From Actinomadura darangshiensis (lineage in GTDB: Bacteria > Actinomycetota > Actinomycetes > Streptosporangiales > Streptosporangiaceae): a stretch of DNA of 64,000 nucleotides. Made by a program: the position numbers and the translations under genes. The DNA lies in NCBI RefSeq assembly GCF_004349235.1, contig NZ_SMKY01000008.1, forward strand, positions 1-64,000. Reading direction: 5' to 3'. The notes under the pieces were generated by a model that was given only the letters and a program-made list of their open reading frames with translations, did no database searches and was not told the DNA's origin. This document shows positions 1-8,468 of the stretch, in pieces (position 1 is the first letter of the stretch; each line of letters begins with the position of its first letter).

Positions 1-342
1 GTCCCCCGGACCCGCGCCGTACTCGCCCCTGTCCGCCGTCATGCACTGCCCCCCGGACGTCCCGCGCTGCCCGGCCCCCTTCGACCGGCGCGGCTCGTGA
101 ACAACGGTGCGCCACATTACGGTCGGCGACGGCCCGATCACCGGGACGACACACCCGGGAACGGGTTGATGGCTGCTCCGCGAAGGAGTTTGGAACGTCC
201 CTTGACGTGCGGAAGGCCCGATCGGCCCGGACGGCGGAACGCCGGGGCCGGGGGTCGCCCTCCGGCCGGGCGGCGCGCATAATGGCGGTCACAGTCCGTG
301 GCGGCAGTGCCACGGACGGGTGGCCAGGCGGGTGCGAATCGT
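1..342. other. Left-edge stretch without an assignable gene
   Basis: No complete gene is visible. One plus-strand frame is open from the window edge to a TGA at 98-100 (last residues CPAPFDRRGS) and may be the tail of a gene lying to the left, but about 32 codons are too few to identify it. The remainder is the leader of the RSH-like gene that follows. CATAAT at 279-284 resembles a -10 hexamer, but no convincing -35 is paired with it. Confidence 0.3.
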
Positions 343-2025
343 ATGGCGACGCTCAATCCGGCGACCAGGGACCCAGTGCGGGCCGCTCTCGCGCCACTGC
401 TCGCCGCGCATCGCGCCGCCCACCCGGGTTCCGCCCTCCCCGGCTCCGCGGAGGCCGAGCTGCGGCACGGGTACGCGGTCGCCGAGCGGCTGCACCGCGG
501 TCAGCTCCGCAAGTCCGGCGCACCGTACATCACCCATCCGCTGGCCGTCGCGCTGATCCTCGCCGGGATGGGCCTCGACACGACGACGCTCGTCGCCGCG
601 CTCCTGCACGACACCGTCGAGGACACCCCGTACACGCTCGGCGAGGTCCGGGCCGAGTTCGGCGACGAGATCGCGGTGCTGGTGGACGGCGTCACCAAAC
701 TGGACGGCAGGCGCTGGGGCGACCGCGCCGAGGCCGAGACGCTCCGCAAGATCGTGCTGGCCGCGGCGGCCGACCTGCGCGTCCTGGTGATCAAGCTGGC
801 GGACCGGCTGCACAACCTGCGGACGCTGCGCCACCAGCCCGAGCACAAGCGGGCCCGGTACGCCAAGGCGTCCCACGAGCTGCTGGTCCCGTTCGCCGAC
901 CGGCTCGGCATCCACGTCCTCAAGCGGGAGATGGACGACCTGGCCTTCGCCGCCCGCCACCCCGCGGCGCACGAGGCGACCCGGCGGGCCGTCCGGACGG
1001 CGCTCGGCCAGGCCGGCCGGACGTTCGGGCCCGCGACGGCGCTGCTGCGCACCTCGCTCGCCGAGCACGGCGTGAAGGCCCGCACCCAGCTCAGGCAGTC
1101 CCACCTGTACGCGGTGCACCAGTCGTTCGGCGGCGACCTGGCGGGGCTACGGCCGTGCGAGGCGGCGCGGCTCCTCCTGCTGGTGGACGGCGGCGAGAGC
1201 GACTGCTACATCGCGCTCGGCGCCGTGCACGCCGCGCTGCACCCGGTGGCCGGGCAGGTCCGCGACTTCATCGCGACGCCCAAGGACAACATGTACCGGT
1301 CGCTGCACACCCGGGTGATCGGCCCGGCCGGCGACCCGTTCGAGGTGATCATCCGCAGCGAGGCGATGCACCCGGTCGCCGAGTACGGCATCGTCGCGCA
1401 CATCCGGGACGCGGGCGGCGACCCCGCCACCGCCGTCGCCGGCCGCCGCGACCTGGTGTGGCTCAGCCGGCTGCTGGCCTGGCAGCCGGACGCGCCGTCC
1501 GCCGAGTTCCTGGACCGGCTGCGCGCCGACCTCGCCGCCGGGCACGTCGCCGCGTTCACCACCCGCGGCGCCATGGTCCCGCTGCCCGCGGGCGCGACCG
1601 CGCTCGACTTCGCCTACGCGCTCGGCCCCGGCACCGGCGACCGCTGCATCGGCGCCGTCGTCAACGGGCGGCTGGCGCCCATGTCGGTGCAGATCCGCAG
1701 CGGCAACGTCGTCGAGGTCCTCACCGACCCGGCGGGCGCCCCGTCCGAGGACTGGCTCGGCATCGCCGTGTCGGTGCCCGCCCGCGTCCACATCCAGCAG
1801 CGGCTCGCCCTGCGCCGTGCCGAGGAGGACGCCGACGCCGGCCGGCGCCGCCTCGTCCAGGCCCTGGCGGAACGGGGCGTCGACCTGCTCGCGGCCGAGG
1901 CCCGCGGCGACTCCCTCGCCGTCGCCCGCGACCTCGGCCACACCGAGATCGACGAGATGTACGCGGCGCTGAGCACCGGCGCGGTCGGCCTCGGCGACCT
2001 GCTGGCCCGCTTCACCGGGCCCTGA
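343..2025 (+). CDS. RSH-family (p)ppGpp hydrolase with degenerate synthetase domain
   Basis: RelA/SpoT homologue of 560 residues that should act on the alarmone (p)ppGpp in the cytosol. The N-terminal HD hydrolase domain is intact: THPLAVA, the Mn-binding HDTVED motif and KLADRLHNLRTL are all present. The synthetase domain keeps DFIATPKDNMYRSLHT, the EVIIRSEAMH glutamate and AEYGIVAH, but the usual lysine-rich substrate motif reads QLRQSHLYAVHQSF, and the Mg-binding Asp of the DxxAxR motif is replaced by Pro (RPCEAAR). A TGS domain follows (residues about 400-470), but there is no C-terminal ACT domain, so it is shorter than the classical 750-850 residue Rel. I chose ATG 343 because the homologous part begins right after it; an in-frame upstream start at 298 is possible. 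It is probably hydrolase-dominant, a second RSH beside a full-length Rel elsewhere. That functional call is inferred. Confidence 0.85.
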   Translation: MATLNPATRDPVRAALAPLLAAHRAAHPGSALPGSAEAELRHGYAVAERLHRGQLRKSGAPYITHPLAVALILAGMGLDTTTLVAALLHDTVEDTPYTLGEVRAEFGDEIAVLVDGVTKLDGRRWGDRAEAETLRKIVLAAAADLRVLVIKLADRLHNLRTLRHQPEHKRARYAKASHELLVPFADRLGIHVLKREMDDLAFAARHPAAHEATRRAVRTALGQAGRTFGPATALLRTSLAEHGVKARTQLRQSHLYAVHQSFGGDLAGLRPCEAARLLLLVDGGESDCYIALGAVHAALHPVAGQVRDFIATPKDNMYRSLHTRVIGPAGDPFEVIIRSEAMHPVAEYGIVAHIRDAGGDPATAVAGRRDLVWLSRLLAWQPDAPSAEFLDRLRADLAAGHVAAFTTRGAMVPLPAGATALDFAYALGPGTGDRCIGAVVNGRLAPMSVQIRSGNVVEVLTDPAGAPSEDWLGIAVSVPARVHIQQRLALRRAEEDADAGRRRLVQALAERGVDLLAAEARGDSLAVARDLGHTEIDEMYAALSTGAVGLGDLLARFTGP

Positions 2026-2057
2026 CCCGGTGGCTACGCTGGGCGCGGGGTGATCGG

Positions 2058-2501
2058 ATGGGACCTTTCGAGTACGGCGTCGACGGGCCGAAGGTGATCG
2101 TCGCGGGCGTGGACGGCTCCGAGACGTCGCTGCGCGCGGGCGCGTACGCGTGGGGTCTCGCGCGCCGCGGCAGCGCCCGGCTCATCGTCGTGCACGTGGC
2201 GCAGGTCGCCGCGCTGAGCACCCTCACCCCCGGCGGCGCCGCCGCCGTGCGGGAGACCGCCGACGAGATCGCCGCGGAGCTCCGCCGGGAACTGGAGGCG
2301 GCCTCCGGGCGCGAGCGGGGCGACTACGAGTTCGTCACCGAGACCGGCGACCCCTACTCCGTGCTGGCCCGCATCGCCGACGAGTCCCGCGCGGACGCCG
2401 TGATCGTCGGCGCGTCGGCGCAGGCCGGGCACCGGCTCATCGGGTCCGTCGCCGTCCGGCTGGTCCGGACGGGACGGTGGCCGGTGACCGTGGTGCCCTG
2501 A
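2058..2501 (+). CDS. Universal stress protein (UspA family)
   Basis: A single UspA domain of 147 residues. It starts with a typical beta strand (KVIVAGVDGSETS) and ends with the nucleotide-binding signature: VIVGASAQAGHRLIGSVA fits G-2X-G-9X-G(S/T), suggesting an ATP-binding USP. It starts 32 bases after the RSH-like gene in the same direction, so the two may be co-transcribed, which would suit a shared role in starvation or stress physiology. USPs are cytosolic and their molecular role is rarely defined; no partner is evident here. The ATG at 2058 is the start; an overlapping longer reading of the same frame beginning at 207 is an artefact of high GC. Confidence 0.85.
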   Translation: MGPFEYGVDGPKVIVAGVDGSETSLRAGAYAWGLARRGSARLIVVHVAQVAALSTLTPGGAAAVRETADEIAAELRRELEAASGRERGDYEFVTETGDPYSVLARIADESRADAVIVGASAQAGHRLIGSVAVRLVRTGRWPVTVVP

Positions 2502-2574
2502 CCGCTCCTGGTTCGGACACCGGGATCCAGGGAACGGGCTTCACAGGACATAGCAGGACGAGCCGGAGGCGGCG

Positions 2575-3402
2575 ATGTCGGATCCATGCCTGACGGAGGT
2601 CGGCTGGACGGGGTCCGCGCTCCGGCTCGCCGGGCGGCTCAAGCCCAACGGCGCCGTCCCCGAGATCGAACTGCTGCTGCGCGAGCGCGACGGCGACGGC
2701 CTGCTGCGCATGCCCGCCTCGGTGGAGCGGGGGGAGGGCCACGTCCTGTTCAAGGCGCAGGTCGACGTCTCGTGCGCCGTGGGCGGGGACCCGCTGCCCG
2801 GCGGGCTCTGGGAGGCGGCGCTGTCGATCGGCGCGCCGATGGAGCGGTCCGTCGTCCCGCTCGGCCGCGACCGCGCCCCCGGCCTGGACGCCTCGCCCCG
2901 GCGGCGGTTCCTCCCCGGCTCCTGCACGGTGATCGTCTACTTCGGCGCCGACGGGGACCTGACGATCGACGTCGGCGGCCGCTCGCACGTCGCCGGGTCC
3001 GTCGCCGCGGACGCGCTGAGCTGGGACGAGCGGCGCGAAGAGATCATCGTCGGCGGGCACCTCGGCCTGCGGGAGCTCAGCGCGCCGGTCTCGGCGACGC
3101 TGATCCTCGCCGAGCGCCACTCGCGGCACACCTACGAGGTGATCGCCATGCTGGAGGACCGGCCCGGCCGGCTCGGCTACACCGCCGCGGTGCCGGTGAC
3201 GCGGGCGTTCATCGACGACCCGCTGCCGCGCGGCACCTGGGACGTCTCGCTGTGCCTCGGCTTCTCCGGGATGCACCGCGAAATGCGGCTGCTGGCGCCC
3301 GGCGAGCCGGTGGACGTGCAGGTGTGGCGGCGGCTGCGGCACGTCCGGGTGGTCTCCACGTCCGCGCCCGGCCCGCTGACGATCACCGTCGGGCGCGTCT
3401 GA
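2575..3402 (+). CDS. Hypothetical protein with two repeated beta-rich segments
   Basis: I do not recognise a named enzyme. The 275-residue product contains two similar segments, one around residues 75-105 (LPGGLWEAALSIG, then VPLG) and one around 215-245 (LPRGTWDVSLCLG, then RLLAPG). This points to an internally duplicated beta-sandwich architecture of the kind found as accessory domains of actinobacterial glycosyltransferases. There is no signal peptide and no membrane segment, so a cytosolic location is likely. A ribosome binding site (GGAGGCGGCG) precedes ATG 2575. Its 3' end overlaps the convergent membrane-protein gene by 20 bases. Function unknown. Confidence 0.65.
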   Translation: MSDPCLTEVGWTGSALRLAGRLKPNGAVPEIELLLRERDGDGLLRMPASVERGEGHVLFKAQVDVSCAVGGDPLPGGLWEAALSIGAPMERSVVPLGRDRAPGLDASPRRRFLPGSCTVIVYFGADGDLTIDVGGRSHVAGSVAADALSWDERREEIIVGGHLGLRELSAPVSATLILAERHSRHTYEVIAMLEDRPGRLGYTAAVPVTRAFIDDPLPRGTWDVSLCLGFSGMHREMRLLAPGEPVDVQVWRRLRHVRVVSTSAPGPLTITVGRV

Positions 3403-4015
3403 ACGGGCCGTCCCACGGGAACGCCCGGGAGGCCGCGACCACGGCGGCGAGCAGCACCACCACGGCCGTCCCGCCGGCCAGGTTGATGCCGGCCGTCGCC
3501 AGTGCCGCGTCGAACGGGCCGTGCAGCGTCAGCGGCAGGAGTGCCAGCAGCGCGACCGCCACCCCGCCGATCCACGCGAACGCCCGGACCGGGCGCGCCG
3601 CCGACGACAGCAGCAGATGCATCAGCGCCGTCGCCTGGATCGTCGCCGCCGTCGCGCACAGCGCGTAGCTGGTGGCCGCGGGCGCCGCGCCGGCGTGCTC
3701 GCCCGCGAAGACCGGCACCTCGACGCCGAACATCGTGCGCAGCCCGATCACCGCGGCGAACGCCAGCAGCCCGCCGAGCAGCGCGGCGGAGATCCCCGTC
3801 CACCACAGCGCGCGGTACGGCCGGCCGGAGCCTTCGGCGGAGACCTCCTCGTGCAGCGCGACGAAGTCCTCGTACCGCCTGGGCGGCGCCTCGACGGGAC
3901 GCCGCCGCGCCGTGGAGGGACAGCGGAACGAGCGTTCCCAGGGCCGTGGCGCTGGGCGGCCGGCGTGCCTGCCGGGCAGGCCGCCGGAAGACCGCCCGAA
4001 GGGCGAATCGGGCAT
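3383..4015 (-). CDS. DUF6069-like integral membrane protein
   Basis: A 210-residue protein with a basic, proline/arginine-rich N-terminal tail of about 65 residues followed by four hydrophobic segments (roughly residues 70-90, 110-132, 142-163 and 170-192). The third segment ends a conserved-looking ALMHLLLSSAARPVRAFAW stretch and is followed by PLTLHGPFDAALATA, a layout that resembles the DUF6069 family of small actinobacterial membrane proteins. ATG 4015 is preceded by a strong GGGAGGGAAC ribosome binding site. Function unknown. The family assignment rests on recalled resemblance and is tentative. Confidence 0.6.
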   Translation of the reverse strand: MPDSPFGRSSGGLPGRHAGRPAPRPWERSFRCPSTARRRPVEAPPRRYEDFVALHEEVSAEGSGRPYRALWWTGISAALLGGLLAFAAVIGLRTMFGVEVPVFAGEHAGAAPAATSYALCATAATIQATALMHLLLSSAARPVRAFAWIGGVAVALLALLPLTLHGPFDAALATAGINLAGGTAVVVLLAAVVAASRAFPWDGPFRRARR

Positions 4016-4155
4016 GTTCCCTCCCCCGGTGCGAACGTAGAGGTGCTACCCGGCACCGATGGGTGGAACTCGCCCAAGCCCACCATTTTGCAGATGTTTG
4101 GCCGCGTTCCCTGCTAAGGCAGACCCGGACGCACCCTGGGAGACCCGAACGCGAA

Positions 4156-4186
4156 GATCCCCGGGGGCGCGGCGCCCCCGGGGATC
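4156..4186 (-). terminator. Hairpin terminator downstream of glutamine synthetase
   Basis: A perfect 15-base inverted repeat (GATCCCCGGGGGCGC and its complement) around a single central base lies 12 bases past the glutamine synthetase stop codon. There is no U tract, as is common in high-GC actinomycetes. It could work in both directions. Confidence 0.7.
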
Positions 4187-4197
4187 TCGCCGGACGG

Positions 4198-5211
4198 TCA
4201 GACCTGGCCGGCCTTCTCCAGCGCCGCGCAGCAGGTGCCCGTGATCAGGCGGGCCACCACGTACGGGTCGATGTTGGCGTTGGGACGGCGGTCCTCGATG
4301 TAGCCGCGCTTGTCGACCTCGACCTGCCACGGGATCCGCACCGAGGCGCCGCGGTCCGACACGCCGTAGCTGAACTCGCTCCACGGGGCCGTCTCGTGCA
4401 TGCCGGTCAGCCGCCGCTCGATGTCGGCGCCGTACCCGGCGACGTGCTCCCGCACCTTCTCGGCGAGCGCCTCGCACGCCGTGATGATCGCGTCGTAGCC
4501 CTCGCGCATCGCCTTGGTCGAGAAGTTGGTGTGCGCGCCGGCGCCGTTCCAGTCGCCCTCGACCGGCTTCGGGTCGAGGGTCGCGGACACGTCGAAGTCC
4601 TCGGCGATGCGGTACAGCAGCCACCGGGCGATCCACATGTGGTCGCCGACCTCGACCGGGCCCGCCGGGCCGATCTGGAACTCCCACTGGCCCGGCATGA
4701 CCTCGGCGTTGATGCCGGAGATCTTCAGGCCCGCGTCCAGGCAGGCGTCCATGTGCCGCTCGACGATGTCGCGCCCGAACACCTCGTCGGCGCCCACACC
4801 GCAGTAGTAGAAGCCCTGCGGGGCCGGGTAGCCGCGCTCGGGGAAGCCCAGCGGGCGCCCGTCCTTGAAGAACGTGTACTCCTGCTCGATCCCGTACCAG
4901 GAGTCCTGCGCCTCGTACTGCTCGGCGACGGGACGCAGCGTGGCGCGCGTGTTGGTCTCGTGGGGCGTCCCGTCCACGAGGAAGACCTCGCACAGGACCA
5001 GCTTGCTGCTCCCGCCGCGGATCGGGTCGGGGCAGGAGAAGACCGGCTTCAGCACGCAGTCCGAGTGGTCGCCGGGCGCCTGGTTGGTGCTGGACCCGTC
5101 GAAGCCCCAGTCCGGCAGGTCGGCGCCGTCGGCGAGGATCCTCGTCTTGGACCGCAGCCGCGCGGTCGGCTCGGTGCCGTCGATCCAGATGTACTCGGCC
5201 TTGTAGCTCAA
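4198..5211 (-). CDS. glnII: Glutamine synthetase type II (GSII)
   Basis: Makes glutamine from glutamate, ammonia and ATP. The length (337 residues) and motifs match the short eukaryote-like GSII class rather than dodecameric GlnA: KAEYIWIDG at the N-terminus, PDWGFDGSSTNQAPG, the GIEQEYTF active-site strand, GINAEVMPGQWEFQIGP, and GDWNGAGAHTNFST. The best start is TTG 5211 (Met-Ser-Tyr-Lys-Ala-Glu-Tyr), which has an AAGGGACC ribosome binding site and matches the N-terminus known for Streptomyces GSII. An upstream in-frame ATG at 5268 would add a non-conserved leader. GSII in actinomycetes is heat-labile and nitrogen-regulated, usually through GlnR; a GlnR-like site sits upstream. It is monocistronic, with its own terminator. 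Confidence 0.92.
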   Translation of the reverse strand: MSYKAEYIWIDGTEPTARLRSKTRILADGADLPDWGFDGSSTNQAPGDHSDCVLKPVFSCPDPIRGGSSKLVLCEVFLVDGTPHETNTRATLRPVAEQYEAQDSWYGIEQEYTFFKDGRPLGFPERGYPAPQGFYYCGVGADEVFGRDIVERHMDACLDAGLKISGINAEVMPGQWEFQIGPAGPVEVGDHMWIARWLLYRIAEDFDVSATLDPKPVEGDWNGAGAHTNFSTKAMREGYDAIITACEALAEKVREHVAGYGADIERRLTGMHETAPWSEFSYGVSDRGASVRIPWQVEVDKRGYIEDRRPNANIDPYVVARLITGTCCAALEKAGQV

Positions 5212-5285
5212 CGTCGGTCCCTTCGTCGCTGCCGGGCCTTGCGGGTTCGGCCTTACAGAACGTGCCAACCGGGCATTTCACCTCT

Positions 5286-5312
5286 GTTGCCCGTTTGTGA
5301 ACGGCATGTAAC
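5286..5312 (-). promoter_or_regulatory. GlnR-like binding site upstream of glnII
   Basis: Read toward glnII, the sequence is GTTAC-N6-TTCAC-N6-GCAAC, which reproduces the 5-6-5-6-5 spacing of the actinobacterial GlnR box (gTnAC/GaAAC alternation). The first half-site matches fully, the others partly. It lies 75-100 bases upstream of the TTG start. Nitrogen control by GlnR is therefore plausible but unproven. Confidence 0.35.
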
Positions 5313-5484
5313 ACGCCACCTGACCTGCAGTGACGTGCGTCACGCCCGCGGGCCCGGCACGCTGGGCGCGGACCCCCGACGCCCGAGTTGCCCATTTCGT
5401 TTACCGGTGCCGAAAGATTGGCGCGAACCGGCCATTCTGTTTGCCTGCCTCACCGCCTGACCAGGTGCGGACATAAACGATCAT

Positions 5485-5505
5485 ACGCCGCTCAGAATGC
5501 GGCGT
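5485..5505 (+). promoter_or_regulatory. Inverted repeat upstream of a secreted protein gene
   Basis: ACGCCGC and its complement GCGGCGT flank a 7-base spacer, about 75 bases upstream of the ATG at 5581. It could be an operator or a structure in the 5' leader. No regulator is assigned. Confidence 0.3.
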
Positions 5506-5580
5506 GTACCGGCAAATGGCCCGGGTAAGGCAGAAACCCTCTCAACAAGAGACGCAATATCGAAAAGGAGGAATGCGTCT

Positions 5581-6117
5581 ATGAAAAGGGTTGTGCTCAG
5601 CCTGTCCGCGCTCATGGTCGCGCTGCTGACAGCGCTCGCGTTCACCGTCGTGCCCGCCTCGGCCCAGCAGGCCGCGGCCCCGCCCCCGCTGGACAGCGTC
5701 CCCGTCTCCGGGACCACCGAGGACGGATCGACGTTCACCGGCACCGTGGTGCCGACCGCCTTCACCTCGCAAGGCCGGCAACTGCTCCTCAACGGCACGC
5801 TGACCGGGACGATGCGCGACGCCTCCGGCGCCACCACCGGCACCGTCAGCGACACGCCGGTCTCCCTCCCGGTCGCGCTCCCCTCGGGCATCTGCCCGAT
5901 CCTGCACCTGACCCTGGGCCCGCTGGACCTCAACCTCCTCGGCCTCAAGGTGCACCTGGACCGGGTCGTCCTGGACATCACGGCGATCTCCGGCCCGGGG
6001 AACCTCCTGGGCAACCTGCTGTGCGCCATCGCCGGGATCCTCGACGGAACGGGCGATCTGGCCCTGCTCCCCGGGCTCCTCGCCCAGCTGAACGCCCTTC
6101 TCGGCCTGGGCCGCTGA
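5581..6117 (+). CDS. Secreted hypothetical protein
   Basis: A 178-residue protein with a clear Sec signal peptide (KR, a hydrophobic core around residues 5-22, cleavage after VVPASA about residue 28). The mature part starts with a beta-rich half around residues 40-100. It ends with a Leu/Gly-rich hydrophobic half containing CPILHLTLGPLDLNLLGLKV and a second Cys in NLLCAIAG, so the two cysteines could form a disulfide. This kind of secreted protein recurs in actinomycetes but I know no function. A strong AAAAGGAGG ribosome binding site lies ahead of ATG 5581. Its own terminator follows, so it is probably monocistronic. Confidence 0.75.
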   Translation: MKRVVLSLSALMVALLTALAFTVVPASAQQAAAPPPLDSVPVSGTTEDGSTFTGTVVPTAFTSQGRQLLLNGTLTGTMRDASGATTGTVSDTPVSLPVALPSGICPILHLTLGPLDLNLLGLKVHLDRVVLDITAISGPGNLLGNLLCAIAGILDGTGDLALLPGLLAQLNALLGLGR

Positions 6118-6140
6118 CCCGCTCCCGGTAAGGGCCCGCC

Positions 6141-6186
6141 CCGTCCGGCTCCGTTCCACGGCATTTTCCGGAACGGGGCCGGACGG
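6141..6186 (+). terminator. Strong hairpin terminator
   Basis: Two 17-base arms (CCGTCCGGCTCCGTTCC against GGAACGGGGCCGGACGG, one mismatch) surround a 12-base loop, 24 bases after the stop codon of the secreted protein gene. Confidence 0.75.
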
Positions 6187-6317
6187 CGTTTGCCGAAATG
6201 CCCCCCGACTGTTTACTCCACCGGCATCCGCGGATTACACCGGCCGTTCCAAGATGATCGAGGAATACCGTCCGGCGCATGCCGCGACGTCCGGAAGAAC
6301 AGAACGGGAGAAAAGGA

Positions 6318-7385
6318 ATGAGGCGAATTTTGGGGGCCTCGCTGAGCACGGTCGTCGTGCTGGCGGGACTCGCCTCCCTGGCACCGGCGAGCCAGGCCGA
6401 CGCGCGGAAGGGCCGCACGCATGTCGTCAAGCCCGGCCACTCGGTCCAGGCGGCCGTCGACCGCGCCAAGCCCGGCGACACCATCCGGCTCAAGGCGGGC
6501 CACTACGCGGGCGGGATCCTCGTCCGCAAGCGCCTCACCATCCGGGGCGAGGGCAACAAGACCGTCGTCAGCCCCGGCCACCGCGACCACTGCGCCAAGG
6601 CCGGCGCGGCGGGCATGGGCATCTGCGTGATCGGCCGGGCGAAGCACCCGGTCAAGGGAGTGACGATCCGGAACCTGACCGTCCGGGACTTCAAGGGCAC
6701 CGGCGTGCACGGCATGTACACCGACCGGCTCGCCGTCATGGCCGTCCTGGCCAAGAAGAACGGCGAGTACGGCATCGCGGAGTACCGCTCCACCCGCGGC
6801 AGCTTCCGCTGGAACTGGACCCTCGACAACGCCGAGGACGCCGGCCTGTACGTCGGGGACACCGCCAACGCGCACGGGACGGCCGTCGCCTGGAACCACT
6901 CGTCCGGCAACACGCTCGGCGTCCTCGTCCGGCACGCCCACCACGTCAAGGTGCACGACAACGAGATCACCGCCAACTGCGTCGGGGTCGCACTGATCGA
7001 CGACGGGCAGAAGGGCGGGCAGGGCCAGAACACGGTCTGGAAGAACAAGATCTCCAAGAACAACCGGAAGTGCGGCGCGCACGGCCCCGTCCCGCCTTTC
7101 AGCGGCACCGGGATCCTGCTCTTCGGCGGCAGCCGCAACACGGTCGAGAAGAACACCGTCAAGGGCAACCGGGGCAAGCTGCCCTACTCCGGCGGCATCG
7201 TCCTGTTCCCGGGCGTTGCCCCCGAGCACGGCTCCGCCCGCCCCGCCCGGCACAACCTGATCAAGGCCAACACCGTCCGCGGCAACGCCCCGTACGACTT
7301 GGTCGACAAGAGCGGCAGCAAGACGAACCGCTTCCACCACAACAAGTGCAAGACCTCCAGCCCCAGGTCCCTCTGCCACCGCTGA
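6318..7385 (+). CDS. Secreted right-handed parallel beta-helix protein (NosD-like repeats)
   Basis: A 355-residue product with a signal peptide (RR, hydrophobic core, ASQADA about residues 20-29). It is followed by an entry segment typical of parallel beta-helix proteins (SVQAAVDRAKPGDTIRLKAGHY) and many short coils of the N-x-(V/I)-x-x-N type, such as RNLTVRDF, DNEITANCVG, WKNKISKNN, RNTVEKNTVKGN and HNLIKANTVRGN. Such folds bind or cleave polysaccharides in some families (NosD/pectate-lyase-like), but no catalytic triad can be named from sequence. ATG 6318 follows a GGGAGAAAAGG ribosome binding site. It probably acts outside the cell; substrate unknown. Confidence 0.8.
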   Translation: MRRILGASLSTVVVLAGLASLAPASQADARKGRTHVVKPGHSVQAAVDRAKPGDTIRLKAGHYAGGILVRKRLTIRGEGNKTVVSPGHRDHCAKAGAAGMGICVIGRAKHPVKGVTIRNLTVRDFKGTGVHGMYTDRLAVMAVLAKKNGEYGIAEYRSTRGSFRWNWTLDNAEDAGLYVGDTANAHGTAVAWNHSSGNTLGVLVRHAHHVKVHDNEITANCVGVALIDDGQKGGQGQNTVWKNKISKNNRKCGAHGPVPPFSGTGILLFGGSRNTVEKNTVKGNRGKLPYSGGIVLFPGVAPEHGSARPARHNLIKANTVRGNAPYDLVDKSGSKTNRFHHNKCKTSSPRSLCHR

Positions 7386-7395
7386 CGGCACGGAA

Positions 7396-7420
7396 CCCCG
7401 TCCCCGGCCAGGGGACGGGG
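7396..7420. terminator. Bidirectional hairpin terminator
   Basis: A perfect 10-base stem (CCCCGTCCCC / GGGGACGGGG) with a 5-base loop sits in the 45 bases between two convergent genes, so it can serve both. Confidence 0.75.
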
Positions 7421-7430
7421 TCCTCGGCGT

Positions 7431-8411
7431 TCAGGAATCGCCTCCACGGCGCAGAAACCGCTCCCCGAGCGGCGTCAGCGCGTGATGGACCGTCTTGCCC
7501 CGGCGCTCGCTGGTGATGAGGCCGGCGCCGCGCAACGCCGTCGCATGCTGGGACGCGGACGCCGCGCTGACCCCGAGCCGGGCCGCCAGCGCCCCGGTCG
7601 TGAGCTCACCGTCCGCGCCGACCAGCTGGATCACGGCCGCACGCGTCCGGCCGAACACCTGGGGCAGGGCGTCGAGGGCGCTCGTCCCGGCGAACGGCCG
7701 GGACACGGGAACCACCACGGCCGCCGGGCCGTCACCGGAGATCAGGACACGCGGCCCGGTGACGAACAGCGAGGGCATGAGCAGGAGCCCGCGTCCGCCG
7801 AGGCGGACGTCGCCGCCGCGCAGCGTCTCGACCTCCAGAACCGGGGACGCCCACCGGATGCCGGCGTGCAGGCTGCCCAGCAGGCCGCCGACCCCTTTGC
7901 CGGCCATCGTCCGGGCGTGACCGGACGCTTCCGCGGACAGATGAGCGCCCAGGTCCGGCCACAGATCCGCGAGCGCGACCCGATGGAGATCACGCAGCCC
8001 GCAGACCAGCGTCCGCATGGTCTCCCGGTCCCCGGCGGCGAGGCGGGGCAGCCACGGGGCCGGCGGCCGCGGCCCGAAGGACCGCTCCAGCTCGGCGCGG
8101 ATCCGTTTGGCGGGCGTCGAGGCGACGGCGTCGAGCTCCGACTCGAATCCGGGCACCTCCGTGTACGGCGTCAGGAAGTCGGGGACCCAGCGCCCCGGCG
8201 GCACCAGGTCGAGCAGCAGACGGGACGCGCCGGTGAGCCGCGTGCGCGTGCGCGCCCGCCACGGCCCGGGGATCGGCTCCGGTCCCGCCCCGCGCAGCGC
8301 CTGGGCGCCGAGAACGGTCTGGGCGATCGGCGAGAGGCCGGAGATGATGCGGATCCGGGCGAGGTCCTCGTAGTCGAGCCAGAGCCGCAGCATGGCCGAA
8401 ACATATGACAT
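7431..8411 (-). CDS. ArsR-like winged-helix regulator with large N-terminal domain (DUF5937-type)
   Basis: A 326-residue protein whose last 90 residues form an ArsR-type winged helix-turn-helix (TTGALAARLGVSAASASQHATALRGAGLITSERRGKTVHHALTPLG in order). The long N-terminal part begins LRLWLDYEDLARIRI, a pattern typical of the DUF5937 regulators found in actinomycetes. There are no metal-binding cysteines in the HTH, so metal sensing is unlikely. The start is uncertain: ATG 8411 or the internal ATG 8393, which would put MLRLWLDYEDL at the N-terminus as in homologues I recall. It is divergent from a secreted hydrolase gene only about 60 bases away and may control it. Confidence 0.8.
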   Translation of the reverse strand: MSYVSAMLRLWLDYEDLARIRIISGLSPIAQTVLGAQALRGAGPEPIPGPWRARTRTRLTGASRLLLDLVPPGRWVPDFLTPYTEVPGFESELDAVASTPAKRIRAELERSFGPRPPAPWLPRLAAGDRETMRTLVCGLRDLHRVALADLWPDLGAHLSAEASGHARTMAGKGVGGLLGSLHAGIRWASPVLEVETLRGGDVRLGGRGLLLMPSLFVTGPRVLISGDGPAAVVVPVSRPFAGTSALDALPQVFGRTRAAVIQLVGADGELTTGALAARLGVSAASASQHATALRGAGLITSERRGKTVHHALTPLGERFLRRGGDS

Positions 8412-8468
8412 TTAGGCTATTTCCGAAATCATTGCACCCCGCCCGGAGCCTCGGCGAAGGTGCCGGTC

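Noticed and set aside
207-2057. Long plus-strand frame of over 600 codons overlapping the RSH-like gene
   Set aside because: The translation is almost all Arg, Gly, Pro and Ala, typical of a shadow frame in high-GC DNA. Only its end (2058-2501) is the real universal stress protein.
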